A stretch of DNA of 5,601 nt. Origin: Candidatus Zixiibacteriota bacterium (GTDB lineage: Bacteria > Zixibacteria > MSB-5A5 > GN15 > JAAZOE01). Where the stretch lies: the NCBI GenBank assembly GCA_030588275.1, contig JAUUYJ010000176.1, positions 1 to 5,601 on the forward strand, read 5' to 3'. A program made the position numbers and the translations under genes. Of this stretch, positions 1-5,601 are shown piece by piece. Within the stretch, counting starts at the first letter, position 1; the number at the start of each line of letters is the position of its first letter. Below the pieces are notes generated by a model that saw nothing but the letters and a program-made list of their open reading frames with translations, was not told where the DNA came from and did no database searches.

Positions 1-557
1 ATATCGACTCCACTTTTTTCCCGGTGGGCGGGGGAGACATCTGGTATTATACCAGTGGTGTGAGTGGACCGATTACCCGATCAATATCGGGCGACACCGT
101 TATTTCCTACTTCGGAAATCTGGTTATTTTTGATGATACCATTATTGTTACGAATAATTGCAAGCGGGTTTTGGAAAACGGCATCACCCTTCAGGCCTGG
201 TCGCGCGATTCTGTCGCTTTTTATATTCATTTGATCGGGGAAATCCTGCGCCCTAACCCACCCTTGCCGATTCCGTACGGCTTAGAGGTTGATGTTCCGT
301 TCAAATATTTAACCACCTTTTATTGGGTCGAAGGAAGCGATACATTCATAGCGACCGACAGCGGCACGATTGTTTATCGGGGATATGTTCAAAAAACGGT
401 GTCGGCAGGCGTTTTTGACAGCGTTATCCGGATCACCTACAACCCGACCGACCAACCTTCTTATGATGAGTATTATGCCCCTGATGTTGGATTAATAGAT
501 GATGGTGATTACATTCTCGACAGCGGCTTTGTCGGTGGTGTCTGGTATCGTCCGTAG
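1..557 (+). CDS. 3' part of a hypothetical, probably exported or lipoprotein-type protein (5' end outside window)
   Basis: The frame is open from the left edge (first full codon at base 3) to a TAG at 555-557, giving 184 visible residues. The GTG at 24 is probably internal, because the frame runs on upstream with no stop and no ribosome binding site is seen before it. The visible part is rich in beta-prone, aromatic and acidic residues, has only one Cys and no membrane segment, which suits an extracytoplasmic beta-rich domain. Near the C-terminus (visible residues 157-164) lies YYAPDVGL. This resembles the 'YYAPGVGLV' motif that ends a repeated beta-strand unit in many uncharacterised bacterial lipoproteins; I recall this pattern and have not searched for it. 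The function is unknown. The gene converges on the minus-strand block, and no terminator hairpin is visible in the 60-bp gap that follows. Confidence 0.75.
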   Translation, partial: IDSTFFPVGGGDIWYYTSGVSGPITRSISGDTVISYFGNLVIFDDTIIVTNNCKRVLENGITLQAWSRDSVAFYIHLIGEILRPNPPLPIPYGLEVDVPFKYLTTFYWVEGSDTFIATDSGTIVYRGYVQKTVSAGVFDSVIRITYNPTDQPSYDEYYAPDVGLIDDGDYILDSGFVGGVWYRP

Positions 558-617
558 CAACTTGGGAAATATAAACTGCTTATAGAAGTATGAATCTGGC
601 TGAAAGGGACTTGCCGC

Positions 618-953
618 CTACCAGTTTCGCTTGTTACCCAATTGATTTTTGCCCCACTCTTCAATCGCTTTTTTCTTCTGCGCGATACGTGCGATAATCT
701 TTGTTTCCCGAAGCGACCAATTCGGCCTTATCGGTAAATCATTTTTCCGCTGAAGATACATCACTTCGTTTCGGCAATTTTCCAGATCTCGCAAACGAGC
801 CGCTCGAGTTTCCATCGTTTTAAGCTCTTCGACCGAATGCGGAACAAACAGAAACTGACAATCGCGTGGCACCGCCTCAAGCATCCCCTTAATCTTGTGG
901 CACGATTTCAGCGCCAGCCGGATATCATTTTCAATCTTATTTCCACTTTTCAT
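618..953 (-). CDS. Small basic hypothetical protein, about 111 aa
   Basis: The ORF ends with TAG at 620-618. Three starts are possible: TTG at 974, ATG at 962 and ATG at 953. I prefer 953 because a GGGA lies 9 bases upstream of it, while the purine runs before the other two touch the start codon; the TTG form would be 118 aa. The product is charged and mostly helix-prone, Lys/Arg-rich towards the C-terminus (residues about 85-105 include KKK), with three Cys (residues 18, 32 and 60) and no signal peptide or membrane segment, so it should be cytoplasmic. I do not recognise a family. It follows the RqcP-like gene on the same strand after 125 bp with no visible terminator, so it may be the last gene of the operon or have its own weak promoter in the AT-rich stretch around 975-1010. 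That it is coding rests mainly on length and composition. Confidence 0.55.
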   Translation of the reverse strand: MKSGNKIENDIRLALKSCHKIKGMLEAVPRDCQFLFVPHSVEELKTMETRAARLRDLENCRNEVMYLQRKNDLPIRPNWSLRETKIIARIAQKKKAIEEWGKNQLGNKRNW

Positions 954-1099
954 ATCAACCATTCCCGCTATCAATCCTATATAGACTATTTATGTCCACT
1001 ATAAGTATAACCGGCCCGTATGCGAGATGGTTCCCGCCAGGGTCATTTTATACGATGCGATTGATAATAATTGGAGTCAATAAATTTGCAGAAATCGGA

Positions 1100-1372
1100 T
1101 TAGATCAACTCGCCGGGGTCGGTTTTATTGTCTTCAAGCAGTTGGAAAAACTCTTCCCGCTTGTCTCTGGGGACCGAGCGGGTCGGGATGGCGATTACTT
1201 TGAGGGAAATTTGGCGACGTCCTGTTATTTGGATCAGGTCGTTTTCTTTAACCTGATGGGCCGGTTTAGCACGCCGCCCGTTGAGTTTAATATGTCCCCC
1301 ATCGGCCATCTCTTTGGCGATTGTCCGTCTTTTAATTATACCCAGATCGGAGAGATAATTATCAAGTCTCAT
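1100..1372 (-). CDS. rqcP: S4-domain RNA-binding protein, RqcP (YabO)/Hsp15-like
   Basis: This 90-aa protein is nearly all S4 domain (residues 1 to about 60): MRLDNYL at the N-terminus, the basic helix IKRRTIAKEMADGG (residues 13-26), then IKLNGRRAK and VKENDLIQI. It closely matches my memory of B. subtilis RqcP/YabO, including R2 and the K14-R15-R16 cluster at the same positions and the same short length; E. coli HslR (Hsp15) is longer. RqcP is known to bind large subunits carrying peptidyl-tRNA and to assist RqcH in tailing stalled nascent chains, while Hsp15 rescues similar 50S complexes. No rqcH is in the window, so which role applies is inference. The ATG overlaps the surA TGA as ATGA. 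The only upstream SD-like GGAG is about 14 bases away, so translation is probably coupled to surA. The last 25 residues are charged and partly acidic. Confidence 0.85.
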   Translation of the reverse strand: MRLDNYLSDLGIIKRRTIAKEMADGGHIKLNGRRAKPAHQVKENDLIQITGRRQISLKVIAIPTRSVPRDKREEFFQLLEDNKTDPGELI

Positions 1373-2679
1373 TTGGTAAGGTCAAACTCCCGAACATCAA
1401 CATAGATTTTCTTTTTCAATTCGACAACCCACTCTTCAACCATCCGCCCAGTTTTTTCCTGCCGCGCCATATTCCGAATAATATCGAAATCGGTCTTCAT
1501 CGCCAGCTTGCGCCCTTGTTCACGTTCCAACAGCTTCAAAATATGATGCCCAATCTCAGATCGGACCGGTTGGGTTATCTGGTCCGGTTCAATTTCCCCC
1601 AACGGTTCGATAAATTCAGGCCGCAGTTGATCGTAGGTCATCAGACCCAGCTCACCACCGGTCGCGCGGGAAGAATCGTCATCGGAAAACTGTTTGGCCA
1701 ACTCTTTGAAATTTGCACCGGCCTCAAGTGCCTGGTAGAGAGAATCGGCCAGAGTTAAAGCGACGGCGGAGTCGGCTGGGGAGGGACTAGCCGGAAACAG
1801 GATTTGGGAAACATCCACACTATCTCTGGTGCGAGTATGCGATTTGATTATATGCCAGCCATAATCTGATCGGACCGGACCGGAGACCGAACCGGGTTGA
1901 AGACTAAAAGCGGCGCGGGCAAATTCTGGAACCAACTCGGCTCGTTTGACAAAACCGATCCGTCCGCCAATCGGTGCCCCAGGGCCAACCGCCCCCCCGG
2001 ACATCTGTTTTGCTACCTCGGTCATATCCAACCCTTCGACAACCAGCTTTCTGGCTACCTCAGCCATCTCTTTCAACGAATCATCGGTCGCATCCGAAAC
2101 CTTAAATTTAAGCAGGATGTGAGCCAGCTTGATACGGTCTGGCATTTCCGGAAGCGAATCGGCATTGGCCTGGAAAAACTGTTCCGTTTCCTGACGCGAG
2201 ACCGACACCGCCGATAACTTGCGGTTGATAATTTTTTGCTTTAATATCTGATCCCTGATCTCCGGACGAAATCGTTTTTCAAGTGTTCTTTTGGTTAGCC
2301 CCTCTTTAGCCAACTGCTGAATAAAGGCCGCTTCGGTTGGGAAGCGGGCGGCCAACGATGCTAACCGCTCGGTCAGTTGCGCCTCAATCTCCGCCGGACT
2401 GGCAACGATGGTAGAATCTTCGCGGGCGGCTGAGAGCATCAAGGCATCACTAACCATCTTGTCAAGCATCTCATCGGCCAGCTTATCGACATCGACATCC
2501 TGATCGCCGGTTTGCAGAAGATAGGTCTGTACCTGGTTTGCTAACTCCGAAGCCAAAATCGGTCGGTCACCAATGACCGCGACGATCCGTTCGACAACTT
2601 CACCTTGAACCGACAGACCACCCAGCATAACGATGGCACAAAATAGCCCAAGTGTTCGATTCATAATTCCTTTTATCAT
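1369..2679 (-). CDS. surA: SurA-like periplasmic chaperone with two parvulin peptidyl-prolyl isomerase domains
   Basis: This 436-aa protein (E. coli SurA is about 428) should carry unfolded outer-membrane proteins through the periplasm and isomerise X-Pro bonds. Order: Sec signal peptide (residues 1-26; hydrophobic core 10-22, likely cut near VQG); SurA_N-type helical domain (about 27-178) opening VVERIVAVIGDRPI; parvulin 1 (about 182-283) with LAHILL, GGRIG, PEFARAAF and SDYGWHII; parvulin 2 (about 287-385) with GGELG, PEF and IGHHIL; and a basic C-terminal helix (386-436) that in SurA packs on the N-domain. Parvulin 1 keeps both active-site-type His (H187, H276). Parvulin 2 has Gln292 where the first is expected but keeps H379. 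ATG 2679 has GGGA 9 bases upstream; ATG 2664 (residue 6), with AAAAGGA 3 bases upstream, is an equally fair start and also gives a good signal peptide. It lies between the parvulin lipoprotein and rqcP. Confidence 0.93.
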   Translation of the reverse strand: MIKGIMNRTLGLFCAIVMLGGLSVQGEVVERIVAVIGDRPILASELANQVQTYLLQTGDQDVDVDKLADEMLDKMVSDALMLSAAREDSTIVASPAEIEAQLTERLASLAARFPTEAAFIQQLAKEGLTKRTLEKRFRPEIRDQILKQKIINRKLSAVSVSRQETEQFFQANADSLPEMPDRIKLAHILLKFKVSDATDDSLKEMAEVARKLVVEGLDMTEVAKQMSGGAVGPGAPIGGRIGFVKRAELVPEFARAAFSLQPGSVSGPVRSDYGWHIIKSHTRTRDSVDVSQILFPASPSPADSAVALTLADSLYQALEAGANFKELAKQFSDDDSSRATGGELGLMTYDQLRPEFIEPLGEIEPDQITQPVRSEIGHHILKLLEREQGRKLAMKTDFDIIRNMARQEKTGRMVEEWVVELKKKIYVDVREFDLTK

Positions 2680-2711
2680 CCGGTTTTATCCCAAATAATC
2701 CATTGGTATTG

Positions 2712-2747
2712 AGAAAACCATCGCAACTTCATAAGCCGAGGTTTTCT
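2712..2747. repeat. Inverted repeat I (8-bp perfect arms, extended to 11 bp)
   Basis: AGAAAACC at 2712-2719 is matched by its exact complement GGTTTTCT at 2740-2747. After one unpaired A (2720) the pairing continues with TCG at 2721-2723 and CGA at 2737-2739, which leaves a 13-base loop. It is the hairpin nearest surA, ending about 33 bases upstream of the surA ATG at 2679. Confidence 0.7.
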
Positions 2748-2751
2748 TGCT

Positions 2752-2768
2752 CCACACCTCAGGTGTGG
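2752..2768. repeat. Inverted repeat II, near-perfect palindrome CCACACCT-C-AGGTGTGG
   Basis: Eight-base perfect arms surround a single base, so as RNA it would be a 7-bp GC-rich stem with a 3-base loop. As DNA its two-fold symmetry would also suit binding by a dimeric regulator. It starts four bases after inverted repeat I. On the plus strand a weak T-rich run follows, but no plus-strand gene precedes it. Confidence 0.75.
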
Positions 2769-2787
2769 TTCTTATCGTTTTACCACA

Positions 2788-2813
2788 GCGGCCCCGATTT
2801 GAGTCGGAGCCAC
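2788..2813 (-). repeat. Inverted repeat III, 10-bp stem with 6-base loop
   Basis: Read as minus-strand RNA, GTGGCTCCGA (2813-2804) pairs over ten positions with TCGGGGCCGC (2797-2788) around the loop CTCAAA. Two of the ten pairs are G-U. On the plus strand those two would be A-C mismatches, so the structure is best formed by the ppiC-surA transcript. CCACAG occurs as a direct repeat at both edges (2783-2788 and 2810-2815). Confidence 0.7.
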
Positions 2814-2868
2814 AGTAGAAATATTTATCCAAGCATCATTGCTATTGCAAAATCACCAAAGTTTTTCA

Positions 2869-4653
2869 TCAACCGGCAGAAGCAGAATCGGGAGGCTGGG
2901 ATAACGAATCGGTCGCACCGGCGCCCGTTTCATCTTGAGTAACATATTTGCTTCGGTCGATACTCTGGCTCAAAACATCTTCATAAACGGTAATTTCGGT
3001 CACCTTCTTTTTTGCTATTATCCAATCCTCAAAGAGACGATCCCCTTTTTGTCTGGTGACCATATCAACGATGAACTGTTTAACGTTTTCAAATTCCTGC
3101 AAAACCGGCTCCATCCGTTCCTTAACCCAAACGACCGAATATCTGCGCCCAACCTCGACTGGGCCACCAATCTGCCCCACCTTAACTTTCAGCGCCGCCT
3201 CAAACAGGAAGGGGTACTGCTCCTTGAGAACGATTCCGAGGTCACCTTCGACCAACCGTTTTCCCGGTCGGGTCGTCTCACGCGCGGCGATATCTCGAAA
3301 CGCCCGTTCGGTTCTGATTGTGCTTCTGTACTTTTGCGCCAGATCTTTATCATCCACCTGGATTTCCAGAAGCTTAAAGCGCAACGGTTTGGTAAATTCA
3401 TCCGGGTGAGCTCTGAAATATTCTAAAACCTCGTCTTCAAAGATTTCCGAATGGGCCGGAATCGAATCGTTACGCATAATATCGGCCATTGCCAATTCTT
3501 TAAAATATTTGATTTTCCTCAGGTAATCGTCGCTTTTATCCAGCTTTTCCCGCTTTGCTTCCAAAGCCAGAATATCCATAAAGGCCATCTGAAAAACCGC
3601 TTCTCCCAGAGAATCGTACTGGTCGAAATCTGGTCGCCGGTCGGGGGAAACGCGTCGCAAATTGTTAAGATATTCCCCTAAGGTCAACTTCCCCCCATCA
3701 TAACTTCCGAGGACTAAATCTTTTTCGTTTTGATCAAGCTGGGCCGGATCAACATTATTGCGCCAGCGAGGCATGGTGCCGATTGTTTCCGGGTACAAAA
3801 ATTCAAGTTTGTTTAAAACAAAAGTACAGGTCGGTTGTTCGATCGTAATCGGAAAACGGTTGCGCAGTTCATCTCGAAACTTAAGCATCAGGTTCCGTTT
3901 ACGTCTCTCTATTATTATACCTCTGGTACTCTCTTTTGATTCGGCAAAGCTGGGTCGATGCTCAATCGGGCGTCGATCAATCAGCTTGATAATATGATAA
4001 CCGTAGTCGGTTTTGACCGGGGCTGAAATTTCACCCGGTTGCATCTTAAAGACCGCATCCTGAAAATTGTCAACCATGATTCCCCAGGAGAACCAATCAA
4101 GGCTTCCTTGATTTCTTTTGACGGTCGGATCGATAGAATATTTCAGGGCCAGCTCTTCAAACGGAACCCCCTCCTTGAGCTTTTGCAAAACCAGATCGGC
4201 GGTATCTGATGAGGATACCAGCACATGGGAGGCTTTCAATTCCTCACCCATGCGGTTGTACCAATCCTCAACTTCGGCGTCGGTCGGAACCGACTTTGAA
4301 ATAATTTTCTTCTCAAACAGAACATCCAAAAGGAACTTGATCTTCTCACCCTCGATAACACGAAGCACTTCGTCATGATTCTGCAGATCGTAGTCGTAGG
4401 CGCCCAGAATAAGCAAGTTTTGATTAATAAGGGAATCAAGGAATTCTCGTTTGATCTTATATTCATAGTCGGCCGTTTTGAAACGTACTCCGGCACGCTC
4501 AAAGAAACCGTGAATCTCTTCAACCATTACTTCGCGATCCCCAATCGTGGCGACCACCGTTCCTTCTACCGCTTTTTGTCCGCATCCGCTCAGGTAGAGC
4601 AGGCTGGATATAATTACCAGTAAGGCAAAAGTCATTAGTGCTTTCAGTTTCAT
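2869..4653 (-). CDS. Parvulin-type peptidyl-prolyl isomerase lipoprotein (PpiC/PrsA/SurA-like)
   Basis: The ATG at 4653 is chosen because GAGGAG lies 7 bases upstream; a TTG at 4674 would add seven residues and has no clear site. The 594-aa product has a lipoprotein signal (hydrophobic 7-23, lipobox LSGC, lipidated Cys24), so it is membrane-anchored and faces the periplasm. Next come a SurA_N-like helical region (about 30-138, VVATIGDREV) and a parvulin domain (about 139-227) with ASHVLV (His143), QGSLDWF, NFQDAVFKMQPGEIS and TDYGYHIIKL (His220), so it looks catalytically intact. A long helical linker (230-420) follows. A second parvulin-like fold (about 424-513: FKLLEIQV, EGDLGIV, LFEAALKVKVGQIGGPV, YSVVWVKE) lacks both His and is probably structural. 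The tail (about 570-594) is Ser/Pro/Asp-rich and likely disordered. It is first in the block and upstream of surA. Confidence 0.92.
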   Translation of the reverse strand: MKLKALMTFALLVIISSLLYLSGCGQKAVEGTVVATIGDREVMVEEIHGFFERAGVRFKTADYEYKIKREFLDSLINQNLLILGAYDYDLQNHDEVLRVIEGEKIKFLLDVLFEKKIISKSVPTDAEVEDWYNRMGEELKASHVLVSSSDTADLVLQKLKEGVPFEELALKYSIDPTVKRNQGSLDWFSWGIMVDNFQDAVFKMQPGEISAPVKTDYGYHIIKLIDRRPIEHRPSFAESKESTRGIIIERRKRNLMLKFRDELRNRFPITIEQPTCTFVLNKLEFLYPETIGTMPRWRNNVDPAQLDQNEKDLVLGSYDGGKLTLGEYLNNLRRVSPDRRPDFDQYDSLGEAVFQMAFMDILALEAKREKLDKSDDYLRKIKYFKELAMADIMRNDSIPAHSEIFEDEVLEYFRAHPDEFTKPLRFKLLEIQVDDKDLAQKYRSTIRTERAFRDIAARETTRPGKRLVEGDLGIVLKEQYPFLFEAALKVKVGQIGGPVEVGRRYSVVWVKERMEPVLQEFENVKQFIVDMVTRQKGDRLFEDWIIAKKKVTEITVYEDVLSQSIDRSKYVTQDETGAGATDSLSQPPDSASAG

Positions 4654-4670
4654 CAATAAACTCCTCAGGC
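4645..4670 (-). promoter_or_regulatory. Ribosome binding site deciding the lipoprotein start
   Basis: Read on the minus strand, GAGGAG is followed by TTTATTG and then ATG at 4653. The strong match to the anti-SD at 7-base spacing fixes the start at 4653 rather than at the in-frame TTG at 4674. Confidence 0.75.
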
Positions 4671-4956
4671 TCAATTCTTCCTCGTTATTCTACCATCGAA
4701 AATTCGGCTGGTTCCGTTTTGCCAACCAAAAGCAGGCTGAAATATAGAGCAGAACCATAAGCAGGGCAAGACCTTTTTCCAAACGGAGGCAATCGCCGGG
4801 AGGGCTCCTGAGATAACAATAGAATATGGGCGAATCCCCCCGATTTCGTTCCCACCAATATTGGATCGGCCCCGTAAAAACTGAAGTAACCTCCACCTCA
4901 GACGACAGTTATAAGCCAAATTCAAGCCCGGCACAATCCTTGCATAAGATAACAAC
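4654..4956. other. Divergent intergenic region with no supported gene
   Basis: This stretch separates the minus-strand isomerase operon from the plus-strand ORF at 4957. The plus strand has no open frame. Two minus-strand frames are open (a 101-codon frame ending at 4671, a 68-codon frame ending at 4690), but neither has a ribosome binding site, a recognisable domain or natural-looking composition. It holds the promoter listed at 4741-4769 and a perfect 10-bp palindrome CCAATATTGG at 4855-4864, which may be chance or an operator. Confidence 0.6.
4741..4769 (-). promoter_or_regulatory. Sigma70-like promoter for the isomerase-rqcP block
   Basis: On the minus strand, TTGCCC (4769-4764) is followed after exactly 17 bases by TATATT (4746-4741). 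These match the -35 and -10 consensus at 4 of 6 and 5 of 6 positions. An A-rich GGAAAAAGG lies just upstream. Transcription would start near 4734, leaving a leader of about 80 bases before the ATG at 4653. It is a match by eye only and was not scored against background. Confidence 0.5.
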
Positions 4957-5193
4957 ATGACCGTTGCCTTTGACATCTCTCGATATCCGATCTTCCGTGA
5001 TGGAGACCTGTTCTATCCCGGAGTCGCCTCCTTATTGGCTATTGTCCAATGTGGTGGGAAAGCAGTCCTGTTCTCCTCTAATGGTGAAATCACCTCTTAT
5101 GAGAAGAAACTGATATCCAAATTAAGCCGTTCATTCGGTGGAAGAATCAGTCTGGCGTCTAACGGCGACCAAGCTGATATGTGCGTGAATTGA
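4957..5193 (+). CDS. Hypothetical small protein, 78 aa, faintly HAD-like
   Basis: An ATG at 4957 opens a 78-codon frame ending in TGA at 5191-5193; a stop at 4945 rules out an earlier start. There is no SD. A TAAGAT hexamer at 4945-4950 could be a -10 element that gives a nearly leaderless mRNA. The protein reads MTVAFDISRYP, then GDLFYPGVASLL, then KAVLFSSNGE. The hydrophobic strand ending in Asp, the 'PGV..LL' helix and the strand ending in Ser recall the start of HAD-superfamily phosphatases, but the second catalytic Asp (DxD) is replaced by Ser8 and the rest of a HAD domain is missing. If the likeness is real, this is a fragment or degenerate form; it may equally be chance. It diverges from the isomerase operon and is followed 7 bases later by the ORF at 5201. 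Confidence 0.45.
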   Translation: MTVAFDISRYPIFRDGDLFYPGVASLLAIVQCGGKAVLFSSNGEITSYEKKLISKLSRSFGGRISLASNGDQADMCVN

Positions 5194-5200
5194 GACGATT

Positions 5201-5601
5201 ATGGGAGCCAAACGGAATTTTTGCTCTATCTCCGACTCAAGGACGAGTCATCTCGACCGGGATTGTCCCAATACTGCCATAGAAAAGAATAAGCTCCGGC
5301 AATCAGCCGACAAAAAAAGTCGCCAGTTCCTGAATTCAATTGATGCTTATGGTGCTGAATCGAACAAGGTCTTGATTGAATGTTCCGGTGCCACCCGGTA
5401 TCATCCTGATTCGCTTGACGTCTCTGCCGGTGTCAAATTTGTCGATCGTGATGATCCGACGCGCGGCTTGGAAATTATCTCTCATCCTATCTATGGTCCG
5501 AAGCATGTTGGCAAAAGATGGGTGAGGAAAGAGGATGCTCATCTGATTCGCCGGTGCCAATCATGTCAGGATTACACAATTCGGATGCGTCGTAAAGAGG
5601 G
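5201..5601 (+). CDS. 5' part of a hypothetical protein with a CxxC motif (runs off right edge)
   Basis: From the ATG at 5201 the frame stays open for 133 codons to the end of the window; the in-frame TGA at 5186-5188 limits it upstream. Only a weak GAG (5192-5194) precedes the ATG, and the gene lies 7 bases after the previous ORF, so coupled translation is possible. The N-terminal 45 residues are polar and rich in Ser, Arg and Lys and may be disordered or not truly coding. From about residue 54 the sequence looks like a folded domain: NKVLIECSGATRYHPDS, GVKFVDRDD, SHPIYGPKHVGKRW. RRCQSCQ at about residues 116-122 gives a CxxC that could be half of a zinc site whose partner lies beyond the edge. 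I do not recognise the family. The 225-base minus-strand frame opposite it looks like a shadow. Confidence 0.55.
   Translation, partial: MGAKRNFCSISDSRTSHLDRDCPNTAIEKNKLRQSADKKSRQFLNSIDAYGAESNKVLIECSGATRYHPDSLDVSAGVKFVDRDDPTRGLEIISHPIYGPKHVGKRWVRKEDAHLIRRCQSCQDYTIRMRRKE

Larger units (their letters stand above)
2680..2868 (-). other. Structured intergenic spacer between the two isomerase genes
   Basis: This 189-bp gap between same-strand genes has no credible ORF. Three inverted repeats, listed separately, crowd bases 2712-2813. They could fold in the ppiC-surA mRNA as a leader or processing structure, or be a dispersed REP- or MITE-like element. None is followed on the minus strand by a T-run, so they do not look like an intrinsic terminator. 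The 55 bases next to the lipoprotein stop (2814-2868) are AT-rich with no strong structure. Confidence 0.6.

Noticed and set aside
992..1405. Plus-strand ORF of 137 codons
   Set aside because: Covers the well-supported S4 protein on the opposite strand; it is an antisense shadow.
1897..2217. Plus-strand ORF of 106 codons
   Set aside because: Opposite the first parvulin domain of the SurA-like gene; no domain of its own.
2752..2813. Intrinsic terminator for the lipoprotein gene
   Set aside because: The hairpins are strong, but no T-run follows on the minus strand, so termination is not supported.
2712..2813. Integron attC site or CRISPR-like array
   Set aside because: The three inverted repeats differ in sequence, there are no regular direct repeats with spacers, and no attC core motifs (GTTRRRY and its complement) are seen.
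2935..3426. Plus-strand ORF of 163 codons
   Set aside because: Lies opposite the conserved C-terminal part of the parvulin lipoprotein; antisense shadow.
4690..4896. Minus-strand ORF of 68 codons with a hydrophobic stretch near its C-terminus (ALLMVLLYISACFWLA)
   Set aside because: GTG start with no convincing SD, an in-frame stop just upstream, Trp/Cys-rich odd composition, and it overlaps the promoter. A small membrane protein cannot be fully excluded.
4671..4976. Minus-strand ORF of 101 codons, ending just before the lipoprotein gene
   Set aside because: It lacks an SD, reads as unnatural composition, overlaps the start of the divergent ORF and spans the likely promoter; no domain is recognised.
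5336..5560. Minus-strand ORF of 74 codons
   Set aside because: Lies opposite the longer open plus frame from 5201, which looks more protein-like. The choice is not certain because neither has known homologues.

Overview
The window (about 48-50% GC by eye) reads as bacterial chromosome from a Gram-negative, diderm organism. Two exported parvulin-type peptidyl-prolyl isomerases, one a lipoprotein and one SurA-like, imply an outer membrane and a periplasm. The protein style resembles poorly characterised FCB-type lineages such as Zixibacteria, but nothing here proves the taxon.

Layout. Bases 1-557 hold the 3' part of a plus-strand gene for an unrecognised, probably exported protein. It converges on a minus-strand block. 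Read in the direction of transcription (right to left), the block is: a parvulin lipoprotein (4653-2869), a 189-bp spacer packed with three inverted repeats, a SurA-like chaperone with two parvulin domains (2679-1369), an S4-domain RqcP-like protein (1372-1100) whose start codon overlaps the surA stop as ATGA, and, after 125 bp, an orphan protein of about 111 aa (953-618). A sigma70-like promoter for the block sits at 4741-4769. On the far right two plus-strand reading frames of unknown function diverge from it: a 78-codon ORF (4957-5193) and an ORF that starts at 5201 and leaves the window.

How they fit together. The two isomerases would act in sequence or in parallel on unfolded outer-membrane and periplasmic proteins. 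The coupled RqcP-like protein belongs to a family known in Firmicutes to help RqcH add C-terminal tails to nascent chains on stalled, split large subunits. The operon thus seems to join envelope protein folding to ribosome-associated quality control. The most unusual sequence structure is the hairpin-rich spacer between the two isomerase genes. No RNA genes, CRISPR array, transposase or clear intrinsic terminator was seen.
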